In this document: piece after piece, positions 1-8,341 of the stretch
Numbering within the stretch: the stretch's first letter is position 1
Layout: the number at the start of each line of letters is the position of its first letter
Source: Chloroflexota bacterium
GTDB taxonomy: Bacteria; Chloroflexota; Chloroflexia; Thermomicrobiales; UBA6265
DNA length: 64,000 bases
Assembly: GCA_023389575.1 (NCBI GenBank)
Contig: JAEWEG010000018.1
Span: 244,274-308,273, forward strand
Reading direction: 5' to 3'
Made by a program: the position numbers and the translations under genes
Notes under the pieces: generated by a model
Told to the model about the DNA's origin: nothing
Databases searched by the model: none
What the model saw: only the letters and a program-made list of their open reading frames with translations

Positions 1-1
1 C

Positions 2-823
2 CTGCTGATCGATGACAACCTGACGACCTCCCTGATCGCGGTTCCACTCTCCGAGAGATGGGTCGATACCACCGTGACGGTAGATATCCGGGAAGGCCTG
101 TCGGCCTCCGACGTGACGTCCGAGGATGTCGCGCTGATCTCCGCCGCCGAAGCCACGCTGCTGGCCGATTCCCACGTGCTCATTTCCGAGATCGCCGTGG
201 TGCTCGACGGCATCGGGCCAATCGTCATGCGCACACCGGTGAGGCCGGATGGCGTGGATGAAACGGTGGTTCGGCTGCTGGACGCCGGTCCCACGGCCGA
301 GGTGCTCATTCGAGCGCTGCTGAGGCCGTACTTCGGTATCTCCGCCACGACCTTCGCGCGAACCGACGATGATCCCGCCGCCGAAACCGCCGAGGTGATC
401 GTCCTCGATGGCGCGGCCGGGTTGCTCCAACCCGAGGCCGGGCACCAGTCGGACCTGGTCCGGGACTGGTTCGTGCTCACGGGCCATGCCGTCGTCAGTC
501 ATGTCGTGGTTGTCGGTCTCCACGCGTTGGCCCGGGGCGCGGAAGCGGAACTCGACACCCTCGCGGCGGCGGTCGCCACCGGGCAGGAGCGAAAGCGCGA
601 TGTGCGCGGCATCGTGGCCGCCCGTTACGGCATTGAGGACCGCGAAGCCCTTGGCGAAATGACGAACCGTCAGCGATTCGAACTCACCCAGGCCGATCGG
701 AATTCGCTCGCCAACCTCATCGCCCGGGGTACCTGGGGCGGCAGGTTCGGCAAGCGCCTGCCGGTCTATCGCGATGTGCTGCCAGCCGATGTGCTCGGCG
801 AAGAGGAAACCCCGAATGACTGA
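2..823 (+). CDS. MqnA-like chorismate dehydratase / periplasmic-binding-fold protein (5' partial)
   Basis: The reading frame is open from the left edge, so the N-terminus lies outside the window; a GTG at 74 is internal to conserved-looking sequence and is probably not the true start. The protein has the pattern of the MqnA/MqnD family, which makes or uses 3-enolpyruvylbenzoate in the futalosine route to menaquinone. The DVALISAAEA segment (around 90-150) and the following DSHVLISEIAVVLDGIG strand resemble the family's substrate-cleft region, and the C-terminus carries the usual helical tail. It overlaps the next gene by 8 bases, suggesting co-transcription. The family call rests on recalled sequence pattern, not a search; another type-2 periplasmic-binding-fold enzyme is possible. 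Confidence 0.6.
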   Translation: MLIDDNLTTSLIAVPLSERWVDTTVTVDIREGLSASDVTSEDVALISAAEATLLADSHVLISEIAVVLDGIGPIVMRTPVRPDGVDETVVRLLDAGPTAEVLIRALLRPYFGISATTFARTDDDPAAETAEVIVLDGAAGLLQPEAGHQSDLVRDWFVLTGHAVVSHVVVVGLHALARGAEAELDTLAAAVATGQERKRDVRGIVAARYGIEDREALGEMTNRQRFELTQADRNSLANLIARGTWGGRFGKRLPVYRDVLPADVLGEEETPND

Positions 824-1325
824 GGCCCTGACCCCGGAGGCCGCCCGCCAGCGGATGCTCGACGCGCTGGAGGCGGTGAGCGCCGAGTACAAGGTGTTCC
901 AGCACCGCCCGATCCGGAACTACGACGACGCGGAACTCGCTCGCCAGGAATCCGGCTTCTTCGGAACCGAGTCCAAGAGCATGGTGCTCACCAGCGGCGA
1001 CAAGGTCCTGGTCTACCTGACGCTGGCCGGGAACCGGGTGGACATCAAGGCGATCCGGGCTCACTTGGGCGGCCCGAAGCCAAAGATTATGGGCGGCGAG
1101 GCACTGTGGGAACAGTTCGCCGCCGAGCCCGGCGCGGCCTACCCGTTCGGCTTCGATCCCGGTATCGCGATCTATGTCGATCCGAGCGTCTATGAGCAGG
1201 AATGGGTGCTCATGAGCCTGGTGCTGCCAACGGAAACCGTTCAGGTCCGTGGCGAGGACGTGCGGAAGGTCCTGGAGCACATCCCCAACCCGGTCGAAGC
1301 GGTGACGACGTTCAATCAGGCATAG
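816..1325 (+). CDS. YbaK/EbsC-family aminoacyl-tRNA deacylase
   Basis: About 169 residues, the normal size for stand-alone trans-editing domains of the YbaK/ProX type, which hydrolyse mischarged aminoacyl-tRNAs in the cytosol. The segment from about residue 20 to 140 follows the family: an early FQHRPI strand, a KSMVLTSGDKVLVYL strand that includes the conserved lysine, and a GGEALWEQF helix before a PFGF/DPGI turn. I chose ATG 816 over an upstream in-frame GTG/ATG because it overlaps the previous stop by 8 bases and gives the family-like N-terminus. Its 3' end overlaps the convergent moaD-moaE gene by 14 bases. Substrate (Pro, Ala or Cys tRNA) cannot be told from sequence. Confidence 0.75.
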   Translation: MTEALTPEAARQRMLDALEAVSAEYKVFQHRPIRNYDDAELARQESGFFGTESKSMVLTSGDKVLVYLTLAGNRVDIKAIRAHLGGPKPKIMGGEALWEQFAAEPGAAYPFGFDPGIAIYVDPSVYEQEWVLMSLVLPTETVQVRGEDVRKVLEHIPNPVEAVTTFNQA

Positions 1326-2034
1326 CGCCGCGAACCTCGGCCTGGTAATCGGCCTCCGAGCCGATCCAGACCGAGCCGTCAGCGTAGTGTTCCTTCTTCC
1401 AGATCGGCACGATCTCCTTGATCCGGTCGATGGCGTATTCGGCCGCCGCGAACGCCTCGGCCCGGTGCGCCGACGCCGTGGCGATCACCACGCTGGCGAC
1501 GCCGGGTTCCAGGTAGCCGGTGCGATGGTGGATCGCCACCCGCATGCCGGGCCAGCGCTCCACGATCTCGACGCCGATCACCCCGAGCTGCTTCTCGGCG
1601 GCCGGGGCGTACGCCTCGTAGTCGAGCGCGATCACGGCGCGGCCGCGCGCATGATTCCGGACCGTGCCGGTGAAGGTCACGATCGCCCCGGCATCGTCGG
1701 CCGCGACGAGCGCTTCCACGTCCCGAGGATCGAGTGGCTCTTCGGTGATGGCGAACAGCTTCGACGGGGCATCGCCTCCGCTGACCGGCGGAATGAACGC
1801 GACCTCGTCACCGTCCTGGAGGACGTAATCGGGTTCAACGTAATCCTCGTTCACCATTAGCATCATCGAGCGACGCAGGCCCGCCAGGCGCGGATGATCG
1901 GCGGTCACCAGCGGGTAGACCTCGGAGACGTGCGTGCCCTCCGGAACGGCGATGGACTCCTCGCCCTTGCCCAAATGCTCCCGCAGGATGGCGAAATACC
2001 GGACGCGAATCGTGATGGTGGGGTTCGAGGACAC
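1312..2034 (-). CDS. moaX: MoaD-MoaE fusion, molybdopterin synthase
   Basis: One 240-residue polypeptide joins both molybdopterin synthase subunits, which insert two sulfurs into cyclic pyranopterin monophosphate. Residues 1-87 are the beta-grasp MoaD domain and end in VSGG at 84-87, the motif that must be exposed as a C-terminal thiocarboxylate. Residues about 95-235 are MoaE: the FTGTVRNHARGRAVIALDYE strand region, a HRTGYLEPGVASVV block and the KEIVPIWKKEHYADGSVWIG block with the active-site lysines. The start is GTG. The moeA gene lies 2.8 kb away on the same strand. Mycobacterium tuberculosis MoaX has the same layout and is reported to be cleaved after the internal Gly-Gly; cleavage here is inferred. 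Confidence 0.9.
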   Translation of the reverse strand: MSSNPTITIRVRYFAILREHLGKGEESIAVPEGTHVSEVYPLVTADHPRLAGLRRSMMLMVNEDYVEPDYVLQDGDEVAFIPPVSGGDAPSKLFAITEEPLDPRDVEALVAADDAGAIVTFTGTVRNHARGRAVIALDYEAYAPAAEKQLGVIGVEIVERWPGMRVAIHHRTGYLEPGVASVVIATASAHRAEAFAAAEYAIDRIKEIVPIWKKEHYADGSVWIGSEADYQAEVRGAMPD

Positions 2035-2130
2035 GCGGTACTCCGCTTGCTACATGGGCACGGCGTCACGCCATGCACCCGTCAAAACTGGCTCATTTAC
2101 AAGGAAGCCGGGAAAACACGATTGTTGTCG

Positions 2131-2243
2131 CCTGGTAGCGGCGAAGCTTGTCTTCGCCCAGCGCCGGGATGCGAACGCCAAGCCTTGAAGGGCTTTTCCG
2201 GAGCCACGGCTGCCTGGCGGAGATAAACTCCGCCGCTACCAGG
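2131..2243. repeat. 113-bp palindromic repeat element with 13-bp terminal inverted repeats
   Basis: The ends are perfect 13-bp inverted repeats (CCTGGTAGCGGCG at 2131-2143 and CGCCGCTACCAGG at 2231-2243). Just inside each end sits a 7-bp hairpin (GGCGAAG/CTTCGCC near 2140-2158; GGCGGAG/CTCCGCC near 2216-2237). No coding potential is seen. The left 28 bases recur exactly at 7308-7335. This is REP/MITE-like. The rest of the 2035-2306 gap shows nothing I recognise. Confidence 0.7.
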
Positions 2244-2306
2244 AATGCTGCGGGCTCATTCGCACTCCGAATCAGAAACCGATATCCGGCCCTGGACTGA
2301 AATCGC

Positions 2307-2525
2307 TTACAGATTCCGCTTCAGCACCGCCCGGAGACCTTCCGCGATGGCGCGGTGGTGGTTTCGGAGCTCGGCGAACAACGCGGCGATGTCGTCCTCG
2401 CCGGCCTCCCGGGCGTCTTCGGTATAGCGATCCAGGACGTCTTCGCTTTGGAGCAGCGTCGCCAACGTGGTGATCACGTTGTACTCTACATCACTCACGA
2501 CGTAGTCACGTTCCTTGTCGGTCAT
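2307..2525 (-). CDS. Small helical hypothetical protein
   Basis: A 72-residue protein, rich in Glu, Asp, Leu and Ala, predicted by eye to be two or three amphipathic helices (about 12-35 and 42-70). There is no signal peptide, membrane segment or cysteine. Near the C-terminus an LRNHHRAIAEGLR stretch places two adjacent histidines on a helix, faintly like ferritin-like or hemerythrin-like bundles, but the protein is too short to be either. It stands alone between convergent-strand intergenic stretches, with no close operon partner. I do not recognise a family. Coding is supported by codon use like its neighbours and a clean ATG. Confidence 0.55.
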   Translation of the reverse strand: MTDKERDYVVSDVEYNVITTLATLLQSEDVLDRYTEDAREAGEDDIAALFAELRNHHRAIAEGLRAVLKRNL

Positions 2526-2704
2526 GTGGCCCTCGTTCGTTGATCGGGTGGCGTCGTCAAGTCGTGCACGGAGCCGGTTGCGCTGTCCGTGACGAGTATC
2601 GATTAAGGGTATCGTACCCGGTCAGCCCATGGATGGTGCGACCCTTAACGCGCGCTGGTCCGTATCGAACCCCGGAGGGACGCCGCCCCGCTCGCCTCAC
2701 CTCC

Positions 2705-4774
2705 CTACAAATGCGTCTCGAACCACCCCAGCGTTCGCTCCAGGCGTTCCACCCGGTGCTTCGGCGCGCCATTGCGGCTGAGGCCGTGGCTTTCGTTGGC
2801 GAAGCGCACGAACTCTACCTCCCGGCGGAGGCGCTTGAGGGCGATGAAGAGTTGCTCGGCCTGCTCCATCGGGCAGCGGTAGTCATTCTCGCTGTGGATG
2901 ATCAGCAGCGGCGCGGTGATGTTCGCCACATGCTTCAGCGGCGACAGGTCCCAGTATTTCTCGATGTTGTCCCAGGGCGTGCCGAGTTCCGGATCGAAGG
3001 ACACCAGCCCGATGTCGTCGGTGCCATACATGCTGGCCATGTTCGAAATGCTTCGATCGGTCACCGCCGCCTTGAATCGGTCCGTGGTGCCCAGCATCCA
3101 GTTGGTGATGTACCCACCGTAGGAACCACCAGTGATGCCGATCCGGCTCTCGTCGATGCCGCCCAGCGAGACGACATGGTCGACGGCAGCGAGGAAGTCC
3201 GGCGAATCGGCCACGCCCCACGCGGCGCAGACCTCCTGTGCGAACTCCTCGCCATAGCCCATGCTCCCGCGCGGATTGATGTAGACCAGCGCCAATCCTC
3301 GCGCCGCGTAGAGTTGGAGTTCGTGGAAGAAGCAGGGGCTGAACTGGGCGTGCGGTCCACCGTGCACGTTCAGGATCAGCGGAACCTTCGGTCCGTCCGG
3401 CGTGTTGCCGCCGGGCCGCAGCAACCAGCCCTGGATCGCCCGGCCGTTGGATTCCACCCAGAACTCTTCCGGCGAGGCGATGCCGATTTCAGCCAGCCAT
3501 GCATCGTTGAAGGGAGAAAGGGTGGTCTCGGAATCACCCGAGACTACCCGGAGGCTGGCCGGCGTGGTCGGGTCGGTGACCGCGATCACCAGGTCCTTGC
3601 CGCCCTTGAGATGGTCGAACGCGGTGACATGCCGGTTGTCGCCGGTACGCACCGTCGCGTCGCCCTTCCGGGCATGGAACCGCACCACCCGCGTGACGCC
3701 GCGGTCGCTGACCAGGGCATCGATCGCCTTGCCGTCCGGAGTCCAACGCATCGTCGGGCCAGCGGCCGGTCCGTTTGGACCGCTCATCGACGAGTCGCCG
3801 ATTGTGCGATCGAGCGATTCCGTCAGGCAGGAGAGCTTTCCGCCCCCGGCCCCGATCACGTACAGCCTGCTGTTTTGCACGAAAGGGATGTCGGTTTCAT
3901 TGCCGGCCAGCGCGAGCGTCGCCCCATCCGGCGACCAGGCGAGCGACCGCCAGGTTCCCGTCCCGGCGGTTAACCTGCGCGGATTCCCGCCGCCCGCGGG
4001 GATGGTCCAGACATCGTTCAGACGGGAAAGGTCCCATTCCGGATCGCGATTGGCGATGAACGCGATCTCGCTTCCCGCTGGCGACCAGGCGGGCGATTCG
4101 TGGTCGAAATCGCCGCTGGTGAGTTGAACCGGTTCCGCGTCCTGCTCCAGCGCGTCGATCGTGAAGATGTGCGTTCGCTTGTCGTCGAGAAACCCCTTGC
4201 CATCGAACTTGTAGCGCGCGGAGCGGATCACCTTCACGTCACGCTCGGCGTCGAATCCCTCCGGATCGACCAGGCTGGTGAAGACGAGATGCCGGCTGTC
4301 CGGCGACCACACCGGCCCGGAAACGCCGTTGTCGAGGTCGGTAGCCTGCCGGGCTTCGCCACCGGCCACCGGCAGAATCCACAACTGGGGAGCCTTGGTT
4401 TGTCGCTTCGAGGTGAAGGCGATCCATTGGCCGTCGGGAGACCAGCGAGGGGAGCCATCGTTCCACTGACCGGTCGTCAGTTGCCGTGGTTCGCTGCCGT
4501 CCAGCGGGAACAGCCAGATCGCGGCGCGGTACTCGTTCGCCTCGCGGTCGATGTGCTGCACCGCCGCCACCACCTGGCGGCCATCGGGACTGACGTTGGG
4601 ATCGCCCACGAGTTTCAGCGCGAAGATGTCGTTGATTTCGATTGGCCGTCCGGCGCGCGTGGGGGCGGGCGGGGCATCCGCCGCCGAATCCGCGTATGAC
4701 CAGTCTGGCTCCAGGCCGGCGCGAAGCGTCTTGAGGGTTTTCTTCGAGGAGGTTCGTTTTCCGGCTTTGGCCAA
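2705..4774 (-). CDS. S9-family serine peptidase (acylaminoacyl-peptidase / DPP-like)
   Basis: About 689 residues with the prolyl-oligopeptidase layout: an N-terminal beta-propeller (about 50-400) with repeated SPDG/SPDS WD-like motifs, then an alpha/beta-hydrolase domain. Visible catalytic features are the HGGPHAQF oxyanion motif, GGSYGGY with the nucleophile serine near residue 550, an ENDYRCP aspartate loop, and the final NESHGLSR histidine. It would cleave peptides or acylated amino acids in the cytosol; no signal peptide is evident. I place the start at TTG 4774 because AAAGGA lies 7 bases upstream; an in-frame ATG at 4804 has no such site. The first 45 residues are a lysine- and serine-rich tail outside the conserved fold. 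Confidence 0.85.
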   Translation of the reverse strand: MAKAGKRTSSKKTLKTLRAGLEPDWSYADSAADAPPAPTRAGRPIEINDIFALKLVGDPNVSPDGRQVVAAVQHIDREANEYRAAIWLFPLDGSEPRQLTTGQWNDGSPRWSPDGQWIAFTSKRQTKAPQLWILPVAGGEARQATDLDNGVSGPVWSPDSRHLVFTSLVDPEGFDAERDVKVIRSARYKFDGKGFLDDKRTHIFTIDALEQDAEPVQLTSGDFDHESPAWSPAGSEIAFIANRDPEWDLSRLNDVWTIPAGGGNPRRLTAGTGTWRSLAWSPDGATLALAGNETDIPFVQNSRLYVIGAGGGKLSCLTESLDRTIGDSSMSGPNGPAAGPTMRWTPDGKAIDALVSDRGVTRVVRFHARKGDATVRTGDNRHVTAFDHLKGGKDLVIAVTDPTTPASLRVVSGDSETTLSPFNDAWLAEIGIASPEEFWVESNGRAIQGWLLRPGGNTPDGPKVPLILNVHGGPHAQFSPCFFHELQLYAARGLALVYINPRGSMGYGEEFAQEVCAAWGVADSPDFLAAVDHVVSLGGIDESRIGITGGSYGGYITNWMLGTTDRFKAAVTDRSISNMASMYGTDDIGLVSFDPELGTPWDNIEKYWDLSPLKHVANITAPLLIIHSENDYRCPMEQAEQLFIALKRLRREVEFVRFANESHGLSRNGAPKHRVERLERTLGWFETHL

Positions 4775-4819
4775 TGAAGGATCCTTTCGGGACTGGAATC
4801 GCAAATAAGAGGCGAACGA

Positions 4820-6082
4820 CTATCGCGCTTCGTCCGCCTCGGGGCCGCGCGGCGCGGCCAGCAGCATTGCTTCCACCGTTTCGCCCGGCATGTAGGGATG
4901 CTCCCGAGGCTTGATGATCAGGAAGGCGTTGATATCGATGAACGAGGCGAGCCGAGACGACGCCTGACGGCCCGTGTTCCGGCCGGTCAGCCGGCCGTCG
5001 TTCGCCACCGACACGATGCCTCGCTGGTATTCGATCCGGTCGGAAGCCTCCACTTCATCCTCCAGCACCACCGGAACGAGGGGGCGGTCCACTTCCCGCG
5101 CGCCCAGCATCTGGCGGATCGCCGGGCGGATGAAAACCTCGAACGTCACCAGTGACGAGACCGGGTTCCCCGGCAGGCCGAAGAACAGCGCGTTCCCGCT
5201 GGTGGCGAAATTGAGCGGCTTGCCCGGCTTCAGGTACAGGCGCCGGAAGTGCACCTCGATGCCTGGGTCTTCGATCAGCAGCGCCTTGACCAGGTCGAGA
5301 TCGCCCATCGAGACACCGCCCGAGGTGATCACGATGTCATCGGCGGCCAGTCGCTCGTGAATGAAGGCTTCCAGTTCGTCGCGCTTGTCGGGAGCCTTCC
5401 CGGCGAAGATGATCTCGCACCCCTCGGCCAGCAACGCGGCTGACAGGCTGAACCGGTTCGAATCCCGGATTTGACCCGGTCCCAGCGGTTCGCCTGGCTC
5501 CACCAGTTCGTCCCCGGTCGACAGCACGCTCACACGGGGCCGTCTGGTCACGTTCACCGGCGTGATGCCGAGATTCGCGATCAGGCCAATCTCCGCTGGT
5601 CCGAGCACGGTTCCCGCGGACAGGATCAGATCGCCCTTGCGGACATCCGAGCCGATCGGCCTGATGTTCTCCCCCGGTTGCACGTCTTCCTGGTGGATGA
5701 CGACGTGGTCTTCCTTGAGATCGGTCGCCTCGATCGGCACCACCGCGTCGGCGCCCCTGGGCACCGGCGCGCCGGTCATGATCTTGACCGTGTAGCCGTC
5801 GGTCACCTCCGCGTCGATCACGTTTCCCGCGTGCTGCTCGCCGATCACCTCGCGCCAGGGCGAACTGTCGGCCGCGAACACCGCGTACCCATCCATGGTG
5901 GAGGCCGCGAACGGCGGGTGATCCTCCGTGGCCACCACGTCCTCCGCCAGCACCCGGAACGCGGCCTCGCGCAGGGGAATCGCCTCGGACGGGAGTTTCC
6001 GGATGTGCTGGTCGATGATCGAGCGCGCCTCGGCGGGCGGTCGCATACGGTCGAGTTCCTGGAGATCGTGGATGGATGTCAC
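4820..6082 (-). CDS. moeA: Molybdopterin molybdenumtransferase MoeA
   Basis: A 420-residue MoeA, which inserts molybdate into adenylylated molybdopterin. Domain order is as in the family: an N-terminal helical and beta region with the PPFAASTMDGYAV signature (about 57-69), a VKIMTGAPVPRGADAVV block, the MogA-like core with VSVLSTGDELVEPG and DIVITSGGVSMGDLD, a GLPGNPVSS loop that binds the pterin, and a C-terminal beta domain. The start is GTG with GAGG five bases upstream. It lies 15 bases upstream of the S9 peptidase and on the same strand as the MoaD-MoaE fusion, so this end of the window has two cofactor steps. Confidence 0.95.
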   Translation of the reverse strand: MTSIHDLQELDRMRPPAEARSIIDQHIRKLPSEAIPLREAAFRVLAEDVVATEDHPPFAASTMDGYAVFAADSSPWREVIGEQHAGNVIDAEVTDGYTVKIMTGAPVPRGADAVVPIEATDLKEDHVVIHQEDVQPGENIRPIGSDVRKGDLILSAGTVLGPAEIGLIANLGITPVNVTRRPRVSVLSTGDELVEPGEPLGPGQIRDSNRFSLSAALLAEGCEIIFAGKAPDKRDELEAFIHERLAADDIVITSGGVSMGDLDLVKALLIEDPGIEVHFRRLYLKPGKPLNFATSGNALFFGLPGNPVSSLVTFEVFIRPAIRQMLGAREVDRPLVPVVLEDEVEASDRIEYQRGIVSVANDGRLTGRNTGRQASSRLASFIDINAFLIIKPREHPYMPGETVEAMLLAAPRGPEADEAR

Positions 6083-6244
6083 GGAAGCCTCATCGGTTCA
6101 TGAGCGACGGATAGCCGGGCCACACGCAAGCGGCCAATGGCATGATCCTAGCATCAGCGGGAATCACACAGCGTAACCCGCGGACATCAGACCTGGAACG
6201 GCATCCGGGCATACCTTGGGTACCGCGCACGTCTCAAAGGAGAC

Positions 6245-6286
6245 CGCTGGTCTGCGGGGACAGTCCCAGCGAGCCGAAGACCAGCG
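6245..6286. repeat. Intergenic nested hairpin
   Basis: CGCTGGTCT (6245-6253) and AGACCAGCG (6278-6286) form a perfect 9-bp stem. Inside it GGGAC and GTCCC (6257-6267) form a second hairpin. It lies just downstream of the minus-strand gene ending at 6321 and has no T-run, so it may be a processing or repeat element rather than a terminator. Nothing else is recognised in 6083-6320. Confidence 0.5.
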
Positions 6287-6320
6287 TGTGGCTGTGCTGA
6301 CCAAACAGCCGGCTCCGCCG

Positions 6321-7187
6321 TTAGAAATGCTCGCGGAAGAGTTCGGAGGACCGGTACGGGGCGGGGAGGTCATCCGACCGTTGCCGGGTGTACATGTCCA
6401 TGATCATCGTGCGCGTCCACTCCTCGCTTGAGGTCGGGGCGCTCGCCGTCCAGGGCATCTGCCACGGCGACCGCATCGGCACGATGCTGATGGTGCCGGT
6501 GAACCCCTGATCGGCGAGGATCGACACGACTCGTCGCGAGATCGGGTCGTTCGTGTTCAGCTCGCCGGTGCTCAGCACCCACGACGGTATGCGGACCAGC
6601 GTCAGCCGGGGCAGCAGCCGCATGATTGCGGCTTCGGCTTCGAGGTAATGGGGAACGTCGCCGGTGAGATCCAGCGCGATGTCCAGGTCCCACTCCTCGG
6701 AGGAGTGCCGGATCATCTGCAGCTGGCCGAGCTGGTCGTGGCCCCGGTGGATGTTCGATCCACGAATGCCGATCGCATGGCGAATGAAGTCACGGTGCGT
6801 TTCCCGCGATCGCCGGCGCGATTCGGCGCCGAGCCAGGTGCCTCGGGTTACATCGCTGGAATGGGGAATGACGATCGTGCGGAGCCCAAGCGACCTCGCG
6901 CCCTGGTCCAGCAACGACCATAGGGCATCGGTTCGCTGGCTCGCCAGGGGACCGTAAATGGACCCTGGAATCCAGATGCTCTTCATGCGGATCAGGTTGT
7001 CGGGTTGGTGCGCGCCGAGCGCGTGAGCCGAGGGAATGCGGAAGGACGACCGAAGGTCGAGGTCGATCGCGAAGAACTGGAGGGCCTCGGCCGCTCGAAG
7101 TGACGACCCGGGCGACCCCATGAACGATGTCGTCGTGCCTGCGATGATGGTCGGTCGTCTGGAACCGGTGGAATAGCGAGCGGACAT
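6321..7187 (-). CDS. Hypothetical protein, 288 residues
   Basis: A soluble protein of 288 residues that I cannot place in a family. It starts at an ATG and has no signal peptide or membrane segment. The pattern of alternating strands and helices (a SIWIPGSIYGPL strand, an LGLRTIVIPHSSD strand near residue 105, a WDLDIALDLTGD strand near 165, a LVRIPSWVLSTGELN strand near 195) suggests an alpha/beta barrel such as the xylose-isomerase-like or sugar-phosphate-isomerase fold. Histidines and acidic residues at strand ends could bind a metal, but this is only a shape argument. It stands alone, flanked by repeat-bearing gaps of 240-280 bases. Confidence 0.55.
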   Translation of the reverse strand: MSARYSTGSRRPTIIAGTTTSFMGSPGSSLRAAEALQFFAIDLDLRSSFRIPSAHALGAHQPDNLIRMKSIWIPGSIYGPLASQRTDALWSLLDQGARSLGLRTIVIPHSSDVTRGTWLGAESRRRSRETHRDFIRHAIGIRGSNIHRGHDQLGQLQMIRHSSEEWDLDIALDLTGDVPHYLEAEAAIMRLLPRLTLVRIPSWVLSTGELNTNDPISRRVVSILADQGFTGTISIVPMRSPWQMPWTASAPTSSEEWTRTMIMDMYTRQRSDDLPAPYRSSELFREHF

Positions 7188-7307
7188 AAGAGAGTGCCTG
7201 CCTGTGTTGCTACGAGCACGGAACCGCTCCCGGAAACACGGATGTTCAGTGTATCACCGCGCCAACCGTTCCCCTGGCAAGTGGAACTCCCTGGGAACAT
7301 TTGAGAA

Positions 7308-7335
7308 CTGGTAGCGGCGAAGCTTGTCTTCGCCC
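7308..7335 (+). repeat. Half copy of the 2131-2243 repeat
   Basis: Twenty-eight bases identical to 2132-2159, including the internal GGCGAAG/CTTCGCC hairpin. The matching right half is absent. The rest of the 7188-7468 gap shows no gene. Confidence 0.7.
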
Positions 7336-7468
7336 GGCAGAGTCGCGTTCGCTCACGCATCCGCAATCCACTCCAGCCAGGATGGTGGCAGCTTGTGGTG
7401 AGCGACACGCATACATCCGCCCGGACGCGAAGTCGATATGCTCCGTGAATCGATGGGGTATCCCGCTC

Positions 7469-8341
7469 TCAGTCCAGGCCCGCGGCCTTCAGCAACGCCG
7501 CCTCTACCGCCAACTCCGTCGCGATGCACAGCCGGAAGCCGTGCTCGCGTTCGATTGTCCCGGAAGAGGTCGTCGAGGCGAAGGCGACATCGCCATCCAG
7601 CATGGTGTGCGACGGAATCACCCGGCGGGCGAGGGCGTCGTGCGCCGCCACGCACATCCGGGAAAGCGTCCCGTGATCGCAGGTGGTCGACGTAATCACG
7701 GAGATCAGCGTGGTTGCCTGACCAGGATCGGGAGTCTTCTGGTCGAGCTTCAGCAGCGACTCGCGATGGTCGCCGTCCAGCGAACCAGTCGCGTTCAGGA
7801 CCACGATCGCCGTCACCTTGCCAGCCCGGACCGCGAACTGCGCGATGCCGATCCCACCCTCGCGGTGGTTACCCCCCGGGAGCTTACCCCACGTCGCCCC
7901 GGTTCCAGCCCCAACCGGGCCCTGCGAAACCTGGCTCAGCGGTACCGCGGCGATCAGGGCCTGTCGACCATGCTCGGGTTCCGGCGCGACCGGCTGGCCA
8001 GTCGCCAGGTCGTAGATCACCGCCGCGGGAACGATCGGCACCGGACTGGCCGAGGTAGGGAACCCTCGACCTCGTTCGGCTAGCTCTCGCATCACGCCAT
8101 CGGCGGCGCGCAATCCGAACGCGCTGCCTCCCGTGAGCAGGATGGCGTCGGCCGCCTGCACGGTTCGTCCCGGAGCCAGCAAGTCCAGTTCCCGCGTGCC
8201 CGGCGCGGCGCCGCGCACATCCACCGCCGTCAGCGCGGGGTGATCGAAGAGGATCACCGTGCAGCCGGTCTTCTCCTCCGCGAGCGTCGCATGCCCAGCC
8301 GACACCCCGACCATATCGCTCAACCCAGTGGCGGTCACCAC
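7469..8341 (-). CDS. P1-family peptidase (DmpA / aminopeptidase-like)
   Basis: About 290 residues of the DmpA/OAT-superfamily P1 peptidase type, Ntn-like hydrolases that cleave themselves before a serine or threonine nucleophile. Family features are the early VGHATL-like GVSAGHATL segment, a GGSAFGLRAADGVM block, a GTGATWGKLPGG block and a late SSGTIEREHGF region. The probable nucleophile is in the VVLNATGSL or GTGATWG area; I cannot fix it by eye. The start is GTG 8341 or GTG 8338, both overlapping the stop of the upstream MBL gene (GTGGTGA), so translation is probably coupled. An internal ATG at 8314 is the fallback. Substrate is unknown. Confidence 0.8.
   Translation of the reverse strand: MVTATGLSDMVGVSAGHATLAEEKTGCTVILFDHPALTAVDVRGAAPGTRELDLLAPGRTVQAADAILLTGGSAFGLRAADGVMRELAERGRGFPTSASPVPIVPAAVIYDLATGQPVAPEPEHGRQALIAAVPLSQVSQGPVGAGTGATWGKLPGGNHREGGIGIAQFAVRAGKVTAIVVLNATGSLDGDHRESLLKLDQKTPDPGQATTLISVITSTTCDHGTLSRMCVAAHDALARRVIPSHTMLDGDVAFASTTSSGTIEREHGFRLCIATELAVEAALLKAAGLD

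Noticed and set aside
6083..6320. Possible riboswitch before moeA
   Set aside because: The nested hairpin lies far from the moeA start and is not like the Moco or cobalamin riboswitch patterns I know.
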